A stretch of DNA of 64,000 bases from Pseudorasbora parva (lineage: Eukaryota > Chordata > Actinopteri > Cypriniformes > Gobionidae): contig NC_090179.1 of assembly GCF_024679245.1 (NCBI RefSeq), positions 5,983,820 through 6,047,819 of the forward strand, read 5' to 3'. Below the pieces are notes generated by a model, which saw only the letters and a program-made list of their open reading frames with translations, searched no databases and was not told where the DNA came from. A program made the position numbers and the translations under genes. Positions 23,263 through 38,145 of this stretch are shown in pieces. Position 1 is the first letter of the stretch, and each line of letters opens with the position of its first letter.

Positions 23263-24655
23263 TATTGTTTAATGGCGGTTGACAATCCAACTTATGGTGT
23301 ATTACCGCCACCAACTGGACTGGAGTGTGAAGCATCAACAGGGACTTAAATAACAACAACAACAAAAAAGGTAATTAAATAAATAAATAATATTTATGCC
23401 ATATATAAATTTTAAATTCTGCTATCCAATCCTGTTTTTTTGAGATAACTAAGTATTTCCCTCTGTATCCTTGATTCTCCTGAAGCACAACTTAATAGAT
23501 TTGATATACTGAAATTTACTAATCCTATATCTTTCAATTTATTAATAAACTCTTCTCTTTCCCTGCTAAATACTACACAATGTAAAAGTACATGTTCAAT
23601 AGTCTCTACTTCACTGCATGAGGTACACAATCCAGTTTGTTGTTTCCCTATTATAAACAATGAATGATTTAATCCAGAATGTCCTATTCGGAGTCGTGAA
23701 ATGATGATATCTTCTTTCCTACTATTAAAACACTCTCTCCCTTTGCCAACTCGTTTTACTACTCTACTTAGTGGAATTTGTACTTCAATATTCTTATGTT
23801 GTAATGCCTGTTTTGCCAGTTTGTCAACTGTTTCATTCCCATGTACTCCCACATGTGCAGGTACCCATATGAACTTCAGGACTATACCCATTTCCTGTAT
23901 TCTTAGTAAATTTATTAGAATCTCATATATTAATTCTGTTCTAGTTGTTGACTGCCCAGATATTAAACTATTTAATGCTGACAGAGAGTCTGAACAAATA
24001 ACTACCCTTATTGGCTTTACATCCTCCACCCATTGAATCGCCAATAGAATTGCTATCAACTCAGTTGTAAAAACAGATGCATAATTAGTTATTCTTTTCT
24101 GAATGTTGACCTGGAATCTCTGAATGTATACAGCTGCCGCTGTGTATCCTGTTGTAGGATCCTTTGACCCATCTATGGAGCATTGAGGAGTATGCTTGTT
24201 CCAAATACTCTTTTACAACAACCTCCTTAGGTATGGATTTTTCATTCTTGAATTTATATTGAAGACAAAAATCGATTTGAGGTGTAGGAAGCAACCAAGG
24301 AGGAATATGTGAAATAACAATAGAGGGACTAACTGGAATTTCCTTAATACCTAAAGTCAAAGCATCTTTGTTTGCTGTCCAACCAAAACTAGTAATACTA
24401 TTATTTCCATACTCCCAGCACTCTTTTAATATTTCTTTGACTGGGTGTGCCCTTTAATATTAATCCAATAATTCATTGATAATTTCAATTTACGTATATG
24501 TATGGGCATTTCTCCTACCTCAACCCTGTAACGCTGCTATAGGAGATGTTCTAAAAGCCCCACAACATATTCTTAATGATTGTGCCTGAATTGATTCAAC
24601 TTTTAATAAGCGATTTTGATGCAGATCCATAAAAACATGTTGTAGCATCAGCAAT
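23263..24655 (-). pseudogene. 3' fragment of an I/Nimb-like LINE: RT end plus RNase H
   Basis: On the minus strand the region near 24,600-24,530 reads IQAQSLRICCGAFRTSP, the usual C-terminal part of I-clade LINE ORF2 after RT. After a frame change near 24,180 come DGSKDPTTGYTAAA, FTTELIAILLAIQWV, ICSDSLSALNSL and PAHVGVHGNETVDKLA, the four blocks of a type I RNase H with its acidic residues. A cysteine/histidine cluster follows (CTSCSEVETIEHVLLHC). The 5' truncation and frameshift show a dead copy. It sits in the spacer between the arms of the inverted repeat. Confidence 0.85.
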
Positions 24656-25667
24656 ATCTAATGAGTCATATCACAGTTACATTTCCCAAGTGTTGATTTT
24701 AGATCGGGAGAAAGTTCTGATGAATCATCTGTCCACTATAGCTATATTTCAGCTACAGATCATAATCTGACTGTGACTGTTGTTTCTGAAGATGCTTCAT
24801 CTGCTGTAACTTTGACTGTAAATAAATGTATTTGTGTTATTAGAATGTGATTTGCATGAACATCAAACAGTAATCTGATTATGTAATGCATGTTGCTTGT
24901 AAAGCGTTTCCCCAACACTGCTCATTTCAGACGAGACTGAAAACAGCTGATGGCCAGATCTTCTCAGAGGAGAGCTGTGGGAGAAATGTGTCCATGTTGA
25001 GCATAATCAGATTGATCAGCTGATGAGGGTAAATGGACAAACTCTGGCCCACTGGAGGAGCATCTGAGATGGGTTTCCACAGCTGACCGGATGAAGAGAC
25101 GTCCTCATGTTCTGAGATCACAGACACGCAAACTTCAACTTCTGTCAAGAACAACTAACTCTATCAATCTATATTTCTGTTTGTATTTCATAGTTTTCAC
25201 ATGATATTTTTTTAATGCACACAATATTGTTATTATGGTATTATGTTTAATTCAGCATCTCTTCAGTTTAAATCATAAACTCTAGTGGACATCTAAAAAT
25301 CTCTGAAACGTTTAATAATGACTTTTCAAATCTTGTTTTTCATGCCCTAAGAGCAATAAAACACATCAGACGGAGGTTATCATAATTCATGCATAAACGA
25401 TTAAATTATAGGCAATAAAACATTATAAATGACACAGATAAAAACTAACTGAAAAAGACCAGAATGAATTTGAGAATAGTCAATTAAAAGAGAGAAAGTA
25501 CAAAAGACAGAGAGAATGAACAAATTGAGGAATAAAAAAAACAAGCACAAAACTATATGAACGAAAGAAAAGATTAAAACAAACAAAGCAACGTGAGTGC
25601 TCACGCAAAACTAATTTACCACTTTATTCATTAATCTCCACGGTCACGCAACAACGTCTGCGTCGTG
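24656..25667. other. Rest of the inverted-repeat spacer, no clear gene
   Basis: Apart from a possible Ig-like exon fragment at 24,691-24,845 on the plus strand I see nothing coding. The 3' half is AT-rich and low in complexity (25,380-25,590 is purine-rich). It ends at the start of the right arm. Confidence 0.5.
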
Positions 25668-26166
25668 GTGCTCTCGTGAACGCGCGTGTCTGTTTACTTT
25701 CGTCACAAATGCAAAGTGAAAGTAAGCTGGAGCTCACCTGTCGACTGCCGCCATTTTAAGCAGGTAAAACACGAATACGATACGGGGAAAACAGAGCTTT
25801 AAAGAGTTTAATAGAAACGTTTATCGGAGTTTAATCAGGAATGTCCGTGTATCTTTCTGATGTTAAAGCTGGAGGATTGGAGAAGCTGTATCTTGTGAAA
25901 GTTTGATCGAGGTGAGTGTTCATGTGTGTGACTTCCTCATATTATTATGAATCTCTGGAGGACATTTTGAGTGATTGTTTGTTTGATATGAAATCTTTAA
26001 TGAAGGGTTTCTTTTGTGTTCAGTCAGTGTTTGTCTGTTGAACATGGCAGTTATTTTTCATTAAATTCTAAATGCAATGGCCAATTGTCTTGTTGGCGTT
26101 TCCGTGAATATGAGTCACGCGATCCTTACAGATGTGTCCAGATGTGTTCAGATAAATTATGAAGGA
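25668..26166. repeat. Innermost right arm of the giant inverted repeat
   Basis: This is the mirror image of 22,801-23,205 plus 5,430-5,520. It shows what the left arm looked like before TE-A inserted (tttagaattt...gcaatggccaattgtcttg). It stops at the TE-B insertion. Confidence 0.9.
25760..25911 (+). other. Putative non-coding exon 1 of the NLR-like gene, right copy
   Basis: The exon ends GATCGAG at 25,911 followed by GTGAGTG, as in the left arm. The upstream limit is uncertain. It would be joined to exon 2 at 28,165. The two copies point away from each other from the 23.2-25.7 kb spacer. Confidence 0.5.
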
Positions 26167-28121
26167 GGGTCATTCCTAGCATTCGGTGCCATTTGAGTCC
26201 CCATGACATAATAGTATATTTTGAGTAAAAATTGGCTAATAATTGTATTTAAAGGGTCATCTTACACAGTTAATCCCCCTTTACCATAGAACACAATTAT
26301 ATGTACCCAGGATTAATTAATTAAAAATAATTACTTTGATTTTAGTGCAAGTATGCTAAACTGCCATGTCCCCAAGTAAGTTTGCCTAACTTCAGCCACA
26401 AATATAAGTAATAAAAATCAAACAAATTCCATTTTTTTCAATATTGTTGTATATTCTTATTTATAATATTCCTTACCAATATATATTTTTTGTCATTAAA
26501 ACATATTTAATGCTTAAAGTCTTTAAAATATGTTGTGTCCCTGAACTGAATGTCCCCCCTGTTACTCTGATGGAAAATCCATCTGAACACACCCCTAAAC
26601 TGTTCCTCTAATCACATGCCTCTAAAATAACTTTTGGCAGCAAACTATCCACAAGAATCAAAGCAAGTCTCTCTCCTTAATTTACTCTTTTTTTTCAAAG
26701 TATTAGAACGATTTATTGATGTGGTAAAGCATAAAATGTCCACCCTGTTATGCTTATTTATAGTGGAAACTCATAATTGATTGTAATTTTGAAAATATGG
26801 TTAATAAAAATCTTCCTCAGTGATCACTGTGCACTAGCTTGTTGTTCATCACGTAAGTAGCAGTGGCTAACTTTAGAATAAAATGTCCCTCCTGTTACTG
26901 TACAAAACAGTAACAGGGTGGACATATTGTAACAGAGTGGACATAATACCTAGATAAATAAGTGTTTATAGCATTTATTTGTAATTATAATCAATTTATA
27001 TGGAATTTATTTGTTAAGAGGTCCGTCCAGCTTGAGAAGACAGTGTGGAATTACCTAGAACAACACATGGGATGCTGGTCTGTTCAGTTGTATGTTGCAG
27101 TAAGTACACCCTTAAAAATAAAGGTGCCAGGAAGAACCAAACATGGGCTTTCACAGTGATGCCATAGGAGAACTATTTTTGGTTCCCCAAAGAACCGTTT
27201 TGTGAAAGGTTCTTTAAAGAACCATCTTTTTCTAACCATTTTATAGTCTAAAGAACCTTTTTGCTCTACAAAGAACCTTTTGCGCAATGGAAAGTTTCTT
27301 TGGATATTAAAGGTTCTTCATAGAACCATACACCCTGCCAAAGAACCATTTAAGAACCTTTATTTTTAAGAGTGTAGTAACAGTAAGATGCTGTTACGTT
27401 TACTGTTACTTTTACTGTTTTCTTTTAGATTTGACAATTTTGAATGGTTGATGTTGTTCATGTTTCTTTCTTCTTCAGGAGATGGCAGGGTTAATTAGTT
27501 GATTTGTGGTCTGATGTCCTGTTGTTCAGTGGTGTGATGTCCACCCTGTTACCTCCTGTTCACCCTGTTTCTCCTCTGTCCACCCTGTTACCTCTGTTTT
27601 TTTTTATGTTCATTAAATAAGTTCAACAAATGTTATGCATATCTTGGTGGTTACTTGTAGAAAATGAAATGGCACCATTCAATTATTTAAGATGGGGACA
27701 AAATTCCAATGAAATTTATTTTTATTCTAAAAGAAACATGTTGAAATTACCAGTGTGCCTTAAAAACAAAAAACTATTTTCTCAAGATAATGCTTGTTTA
27801 GGAACATTTTGTTAAAACATTTGCAGGGTACAGGGAGGGACATTTTAGCTCTTAGAATATATAAATATTACAATAATTATGCATTTAAAACACATATTAA
27901 TTGAGATGAGAATGTCCGGTAACAGGGTGGACATTTGGCCTTTGCATGTGTGAAGAATTTGGTCAAAATTATTAAACAATAATATCCTGAGCTGGACCAA
28001 TATATTTTTATTGTAGTGTAACAAGCCAATTTTCAGATAAAATTATAAAATCATGGAAATTTAAACATTTTTTAATAGAACGTTACCAAGCTGAAATGGC
28101 ACCGAATAGTAAGAATGACCC
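26167..28121. mobile_element. Non-autonomous DNA transposon TE-B, 4-bp target duplication AGGA
   Basis: The ends GGGTCATTCCTAGCATTCGG and the inverted counterpart ...CGAATAGTAAGAATGACCC form terminal repeats of about 28 bp with a few mismatches. AGGA flanks both sides (26,163-26,166 and 28,122-28,125). The left arm near 5,430 has the empty site with one AGGA, proving the insertion point. The motif TGTCCACCCTGTTAC, in both orientations, occurs about ten times inside (26,733, 26,883, 26,916, 27,538, 27,576 and 27,914 among others). No transposase is encoded. A 4-bp duplication is known for Sola-type elements, but assignment is only a suggestion. Confidence 0.9.
27107..27374. mobile_element. MITE inside TE-B, palindromic, TA target
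   Basis: This 268-bp palindromic element has ends CACCCTTAAAAATAAAGG and CCTTTATTTTTAAGAGTG, each next to TA. It consists largely of the word AAAGAACC and its complement. Elements like this are very common in cyprinids. The TA target suggests a Tc1/mariner-type mobiliser, an inference from the target only. Confidence 0.82.
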
Positions 28122-28164
28122 AGGATGTTTAATTTAATTTAGTGTCTGATGTTTGTTCATTCAG

Positions 28165-28261
28165 AGTCAGTGGAGGAGATCAAACTCATCAGGTTCTCCT
28201 GCAGCTTCATCATGGCTGATCCACAAGGATCCACAGGTGGAGATTTCTCTCCAGGAATCAG
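28165..28261 (+). pseudogene. NLR-family first coding exon (exon 2), right copy
   Basis: Acceptor 'ttgttcattcag' precedes 28,165 and donor GTACTT follows 28,261. The ATG is at 28,212, giving MADPQGSTGGDFSPGI in phase 2. All 97 bases are identical to the left copy at 5,303-5,399. The first intron (25,912-28,164) is 2.25 kb, most of it TE-B. No downstream NACHT exon is in the window. Confidence 0.72.
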
Positions 28262-29204
28262 GTACTTTCAACACACACTGATAAATATTGTGTTACATCA
28301 CAGAAAAAAGTGACTAACATGAAATATTAAATAAAAATATCATAAAGTCTCTGAAGAAAGATGAATGTTTATATTGCAGTTTTTCTGAATGGCTAAAACA
28401 CATTTATCGAAACCATCACACACTTTTTTCAAAATCTTAAACACAACCAGTTCTTCAAACTACAACATGCACAGTGTCCTTGGAAAAAGTTTGTCAAATG
28501 CCAGTTTGGACATTCAAGCAGTTTTAGACCATCAGATCATTATATTGAGATACTTTGGACACATGGACACACACTCCCGCTCGGAGCCACCCGGTTCTCT
28601 CTCCTCTTCACTCGCTGATGTTATTCACATCTCTGTCTGCATCCTCCTGGTGGCGTGTAAGATTGCAGTCATCCAAATGATGAAAAAGTATAATTTGTAC
28701 TTGAATAAATTCTATACTGTATGCACTGCAAATCTAGTATTGTACTGAATGTCTGTATATTCAGCTCTTGCATACTGTAGTATTGCTAGAAAAGGTTAAA
28801 AAAAAGTTGTAAAATCAAAGAACTGAACTGGTTTATTTTGTACAGCTGGTTTGATCACATCATTAGAAATTAGTGTGAACAATTTAGAGTTGTGTGTAAA
28901 CGATGACAACTGTGTTTTAGTTGTACCTAAACTTTTACCTGTCTGTGTTTAGTGCATGTGTTGTGTGTCTTTTTTTAACTTTTAATGCGTTTAGTGCATC
29001 ACAGTGAGTAAGAATTGGGTCTAAACGCCTGAAATTGTTTAAGGTTTTACAGAAAGAGTACAAACTGGTTTAGGCTGTTGAGGATTTGGTTGAAAAAAAT
29101 GGGGTTTAGTGTGTTTTATTTCATAAAAACTGTAATATGGTTCCTCTCGTAAAGAATGATCCCAGTAATCTAAAGGATTAAACTGAATCTGTTCTCTGTT
29201 CCAG

Positions 29205-29318
29205 TTCAGTCCAGCAGAAGAGCTCAAACCCAGAGTCCAGCTGTGTGTCTATGAAGAGTGACCGGTCTATGGAGAAGCCAATAGGGTTTAAGAGTGGAGA
29301 CAAACGGCCTGATCTCAG
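29205..29318 (+). pseudogene. NLR-family N-terminal exon 3, right copy
   Basis: This is a 114-nt exon, phase 2 at both ends, between 'ctgttccag' and 'gtatatc'. In frame with exon 2 it reads SSVQQKSSNPESSCVSMKSD and then RSMEKPIGFKSGDKRPDLR. The pattern SCVSMKSD-RSM-FKSGD is the hallmark of the N-terminal exons of fish NLRC/NLRP-type receptors, cytosolic sensors of the innate immune system. Against the left copy it differs at 8 bases, all within a 26-base stretch. The sequence beyond the arm is unrelated, so the gene seems cut. Confidence 0.78.
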
Positions 29319-30160
29319 GTATATCATCTCTATAAAAGTTATGCTTCCAGTATTTTTTATTGTTTTTTAATTAGAAGCAAAATAAATGTAAGCTGAGATG
29401 CGCAGACCGATCGGCGGCTGACTTAAAGCAGTGCATTCTGGTTAGAAATGTTGTGACAGTGAAGTATGGCATCAAAGCACCGCGAGAGCGATTCGAGAGC
29501 AGCGGCTGGTTCATTCTCCACAGCTTCTCCAGAGCGATGCACGAGCTCTGATGACGACACAGCTGTCCCACGATTGGCCAGATTCACCACATGACAGCTG
29601 CGGTCACGTGTGTTTCGTGTTTATTCTGAAATCTTCAGCTCCACTAATGCTCACTAATCAGCTTTTTCTAACAGTAGAACCTCTTTTCATGGTCACGATG
29701 TTAAATTGCATCATGTTTATCAAAAATAAACTGATAATGAACGAAGACCCCACTTCCTTGATAGTTAATAATGTTGAACTTTATTCTTATTCAAATAGAT
29801 GCTGTATTATGCAGTACATAAAGTATTGAATGAAAATGTCTCTGAAACATTGTGTTTTTGACAAATATTGCGTTTATTTCACTCCAGCTGTGATAAAGTA
29901 TGCAAACACGGCGCGAGCGTCACTACGGGAAGCAGAAAGTGTCTGACTTCACGTGTCCGTTTGCAGCTCCTGCACGCGGCTTCTCTCGCCGATCGGTTAC
30001 ATCCAGCCACAGCCGATGTCCAACACAGACTATAGTTTTTAGAGATCGCCCGATATGGGTTTTTATTAGTGGTGGGCCGTTATCTGCCTTAATGTGGGAC
30101 TCTTTATCGGGCAATAAAAAAAAAATATCGCAGTTAATCTATTCTCGAAGTTGGGTTGGG

Positions 30161-30377
30161 AGCTGGGTCTATACTACGCAAGCTATGATCACTTTCACTT
30201 TGATATTTTAGTGTGGATGTATACCTAGCCGAATTGCACTGTAGGGGGCGAGAACGAGTCTTCAAACTTGTGTATATGCCTTCTGTGTAATTACAACCAC
30301 ATTAAACGTGATGTGCTAACATGGATGCAGCTATGAAGCCGCAGGGTTTGCTTCAGGGAAAATGTATTTTTAAGAAG

Positions 30378-30431
<54 letters not shown>

Positions 30432-30439
30432 ATTAGTGA
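30161..30439. other. Right-arm-specific segment with (TA)n tract
   Basis: This has no counterpart in the left arm. It includes a (TA)n tract at about 30,378-30,429. No gene or transposon end could be defined. Confidence 0.5.
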
Positions 30440-30868
30440 CGGAATAAAATGTATTGTTTTTGGTCAATTTTTTTGTTTGGGGGATTATTTTATGAGGCCA
30501 AACTCTTTCTACTTTACTGTAGGCCTTTACTGAAACGCTGAATATGTTAAAGCCTACCTAATCACTGTAGCCTGACGGATGAACAAATCAAATTAAAACC
30601 TTATGAATAAATAAGATATCTTATAAGGTGCTGCATGATCCAAATATAGTATTATTTGATACATTTTTAAAGTTTTCATTACATTTTGGCCATGAAATCC
30701 ACGCTGAATCCACCCTTCTGATGGGATCAGTTTAATCCAGATTTTTGGGATCAAAGTGATCCAAATCCTACAAAAAGGTTCTGAAAAACCCAAACTTAAG
30801 GTTTGATCTTAAAGGTTTGGTTTTTCTTTTGAAAAACACATTTTCAAGATTTGATCCAATCTGTTATC
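30440..30868. repeat. Outer segment of the right arm of the giant inverted repeat
   Basis: The mirror image of 1-430, ending 'ttgatccaatctgttat' opposite base 1. Because the match runs to the window's first base, the position of the true repeat end is known only for this side if the left arm also stops there. Confidence 0.85.
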
Positions 30869-31440
30869 CAAAATCTTAGTGGATTACTTTTGAAAAACTG
30901 GACCCAGATGAATTATTTCTCTTTTGATACTGGCGATGCTGAGTTATTAATCACCAAAGACAAACGATTATTATACCTATGTATTTTTCCACAAGTCCAC
31001 TGTTTTAGTGATTATCGTTTGGTAATGTTAGCTTGTAAGTCACCCACTTCAACTAACAAGGTGACATATGCATGAATGTAGTTAATGTAGATTTACCGCT
31101 GTGTTGGGCTCAATGTTATATGGAAAAGCTTTGAAGAAGCATGACCATTTAATAATTATATTCTGTGTGGTGAACCTAGGATAAGCAGTGCACGTCGCTG
31201 TTTTATGTCGGATAGCCAAAAATATCTCCAAACCACTGAAGTTGAGTGAAGTTTCTTGTCAGCGATATCTGTGTCCTCCGAGCTGGTCGTGAGCGCTGAG
31301 TTTTCTTCACTATCACTCCTTTTTCTCGCTTCACTTCTCTCCGATCCTCCAAGCCTGTCAGTCACTGACTGTAAACAACAGCACGTGCTGTTTTTATTTT
31401 ATTTTTGGGGACAAAATGTAACATAAAACAATGTGTAATT
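30869..31440 (-). pseudogene. Flank with a possible N-terminal fragment of a BED/hAT transposase
   Basis: On the minus strand 31,156-31,365 reads SEARKRSDSEENSA and, later, STSVVWRYFWLSDI. The pattern S-VVW-YF is typical of the start of a BED zinc finger in ZBED/hAT transposases, after an acidic leader. The frame has no ATG at its start and ends after about 69 codons, before the zinc-binding residues. The rest of this stretch shows nothing. Confidence 0.35.
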
Positions 31441-34670
<3,230 letters not shown>

Positions 34671-34683
34671 AAAATATAATATT

Positions 34684-35104
34684 AAAGCTGCGAGCAGCGA
34701 TGACGTGCCCAAGCGGGTGGCACCGCCATCCCAGCGGCATCAGCTTAACTGTGCACAGCAGAACAATAGGCATTTAATATGGGAAAAAATAAATAATGGG
34801 ACTATGTCAAAGTCATTTGAATTCACCTCATTAACTGCAGCAACTGGTGCTGCTATGACCAGGAACCACAACACTCACATCTCTGAGATCAATTACATTT
34901 TTAGGGCCCAAGCCCTGAAAGGGCGCAGAGCCCTATTGTTCTTCTAAGGATTATTTGTTATTATTATTATTAGGGCCCAAGCCCTGAAAGGGCGCAGAGC
35001 CCTATTGTTCTTCTAAGGATTATTAGGGCCCAAGCCCTGAAAGGGCGCAGAGCCCTATTGTTCTTCTAAGGATTATTATTATTATTATTATTATTATTAT
35101 TTTA
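34684..35104. repeat. Inversion centre: truncated unit start, three 50-bp palindromic repeats, (ATT)n
   Basis: A 220-bp piece of a unit start (AAAGCTGCGAGCAGCG) is followed by three direct copies of a 50-bp sequence at 34,903, 34,972 and 35,025. Each copy reads AGGGCCCAAGCCCTGAAAGG and continues to CTTCTAAGGATTA. They are separated by ATT tracts. Each copy can fold on itself through GGGC/GCCC words. To the right the repeat units run in the opposite direction. Confidence 0.85.
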
Positions 35105-36463
35105 ACCCGACTATTTGGGCATTTTTGGGGCCCTTCCCATGCTCGAAAACTCTTGAAACTTTGCACACGCATCAGAATGCGCGGCCATCAGGGCGGGGCT
35201 GAGGTTGGGACCCGGGCGTGGCAGGGGGGCTCGACAGCGCCCCCTAAAGTGGGGTCTGAAAACGTGGTCTATAAATCAAACACACTTGCACGTACATATA
35301 TGAAACTCGGTACACATATAGAGCTCATCGGGCCGAACAACTTTCGTGCTCTAAGTTATGCGTCAGCCCAACAGGAAGTGAGCTATTATGGGTTGTTCGG
35401 AAAACGCACGCTCTGGAATTTGCGATACTCCTCCTAGACGATTAACCCGATCAGCACCAAACTCAGTCAGCATGAAGTCAAGACACTGAGGATGCTAAAT
35501 TGCGAGCGACTTTTTGATATCTCAAACGGTTTGGCCGTGGCGAAGAGACGAATTTATGGCGAGAAAAGGGAAACAGGAAGTGTGTTTTAACTTTTGCATA
35601 CATTAATTCATTTTGATGAAACTTCAGCTGTGTGTTCGTTGTAAGAGGCCGATCACATGGATATGACTTTTGTGAGTCAAAGTTATAGCGCCACCAACTG
35701 GCAGCAGGAAGTGTCACTTTTGTCCAAAGTGGGGGGTTAGTTTTATCTACATTCACCAAACTCGGTATATATATTGTACGTTTCGAGCCGGACAACTTTC
35801 TAATTTACAGTCATTAGCTCTGACCAACAGAAAGTCAGATAATTTGGTTTCAATCTTAAAAAAATCATAAAAACAAGCTCTGAGTTTTTACCTTCTCCTC
35901 AAAAGCGATTCATTCAATCTCCTCCAAACTCGGACAACATGAAGTAAATATACGGAAGATGCTAAAATGCGAACGGTTATTGGATATCTCAAACGGTCTT
36001 CCCGTAGCAAAAGCCTAAAAAAGACAAAATAAGCACACAAGTGCCTGGTTCATAAATAAGGCTATACTCCCACCTGCTGGTTATTCTATATAATCACACT
36101 TTTTTTTCCTGTTTTTTTTTTCTTCTGTTTTTTCAGCACTTATGCTCTCCCTTAAATGACCAGTAGAGGACAATATTGTATAAGTTTTCAAGCAAAAAAC
36201 CTTGCCTCTGTGTGTGTGTGTGTGAATGGTTTTCTAGCCTGGTGGGGACTTAAACCTGAATGCACACAGGCTCATGGGGACTTCCCAATGGGTACAAAAG
36301 CTTATAAATCATACAGAATGAGTTCTTTTGAAAATGTGAAAATGCAGAAAGTTGTGTGATGTGTAGGTTTAGGGTAGGAGCAGTGTAGGAGGACAGAATA
36401 TATGGTTGTTAAAGCATAAAAACCATTACGTCTATGCTGAGTCCCCAAAAAGATAGTGAACCA

Positions 36464-36504
<41 letters not shown>

Positions 36505-36545
36505 AGAGAGAGGGAGGGGGGCTGATTTCTACCTTCAGCTTACTA

Positions 36546-36585
<40 letters not shown>

Positions 36586-36628
36586 AGGGGGGGTGGGGGT
36601 GGGGGTGTGGGCCGGTTTATACTTACTA

Positions 36629-36703
<75 letters not shown>

Positions 36704-36777
36704 AGTTCTTTTTAGCCTGGTGGGGACTTGAACCTGAATGCACACAGACTCATGGGGACACGTGTCACTGATTTCTA

Positions 36778-36816
<39 letters not shown>

Positions 36817-37229
36817 CCACTCTTCTGTCTAAAAAGATTACCTCTCAATGCTGTGCTTTGGCCTGCATTAAAGGATAAAACATATTATTCTGGGTTTGAA
36901 TAAAAAAATAAATGATAAAACCAGTTTATTTGTAGGGCATTGACAATATTGTTTTATATAATTAGCAAAATATTTGTGTAAATACAAATAATTATTAATA
37001 AAAGATATATCAATATAAAAAAAAACATTACTAACAAAGGAAAAAACACATTTGAGTGTCTTTTTAAAAAAAAGTAGTGTAACTTAAAAATTAGAAGATT
37101 AATGCCTTTTGTTTAAGGACAAAAATGAGAACCATTAAGATATTGGTTTGATTTTGTGTCTCTGTCACAACCCCCCCTCAGGATCACTCTATGTGTGTGT
37201 GTGTGTGTGTGGAGGGGGTCTCTCTCACT

Positions 37230-37268
<39 letters not shown>

Positions 37269-37290
37269 TGTGTGTATGGGGTCTCTCTCA

Positions 37291-37340
<50 letters not shown>

Positions 37341-38145
37341 AGTTAGTCTCTCTCACGCTGTGTGTGTGTCACCTTGTCTCTTGTTTTTTCATAATTTAAC
37401 TCTTTCATATCGTAGGCTATCACAAATATCTATCACTTTATTGTGAAAAATAAGTAAAACAAAAAAATATATTATAACTTTAAATAAATACTGGTCTCCT
37501 GAACTTACAAAATTTTGAGCTGCAAAAAAATACATTTGCACATAATTGAAAGTGACCTATTATATCCTAATACTTTTAATTGTTTTCTATAACATGGGCT
37601 TTAAAGAAGGTCATGTGCTGTGTTTGCAAAGATCACGTATGACACCTCTTAAAACTAATTATTTATTGATAGAATTCAAATGGATACATTTTTTTTAATT
37701 TCACATGATTTTATAAAAGTGGCTGTTTATAATAAACTTCTATAAATTTTATGCACGCATATTACTCTTACCTGACACTGATATTAAAATCATTGTTGCG
37801 GTCTCTGTGATTTGGCTTAATTTATTTTTAAGAGAAGTGTAAGGATAATACAACTTCAGCATTTGGACAGTATTCTGCACTCATTTTGAAATTGACATTT
37901 GACATCATCTGACATAAAATTAATGAATAAAATGTAATTGATCTCAGAGATGTGAGTGTTGTGGTTCCTGGTCATAGCAGCACCAGTTGCTGCAGTTAAT
38001 GAGGTGAATTCAAATGACTTTGACAAAGTCCCTTTATTTATTTTTTCCCATATTAAATGCCTATTGCCTGCTGTGCACAGTTAAGCTGATGCCACCGGGG
38101 TGGCGGTGCCCCCGGCTTGGGCCCGTCATCGCTGCTCGCAGCTTT
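35105..38145 (-). repeat. Six-unit repeat block, unit 2 (minus orientation)
   Basis: This is a mirror image of unit 1, starting on the plus strand with GACTATTTGGGCATTTTTGG and ending CTGCTCGCAGCTTT. It contains (TG)n tracts at 36,464-36,502, 36,549-36,584, 36,630-36,701, 36,779-36,814 and 37,190-37,340. The TG strand is the plus strand here because the whole unit is inverted. Confidence 0.82.
36630..36701. repeat. (TG)n microsatellite
   Basis: A perfect TG tract of about 70 bp in unit 2. Confidence 0.97.

Larger units (their letters stand above)
28122..30160. repeat. Inner right arm of the giant inverted repeat
   Basis: The mirror image of 3,395-5,440. It carries exons 2 and 3 of the right NLR-like copy on the plus strand. 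Homology ends near 30,160 (cagttaatctattctc), opposite about 3,420 in the left arm. Confidence 0.92.

Noticed and set aside
35153..35437. Similar 60-130-codon frames shared among the 3.4-kb repeat units (ending ...ALSYASAQQEVSYYGLFGKR and relatives)
   Set aside because: Frames are shared only because the DNA is shared. They have no domain or start context, and frames exist on both strands of the same DNA.
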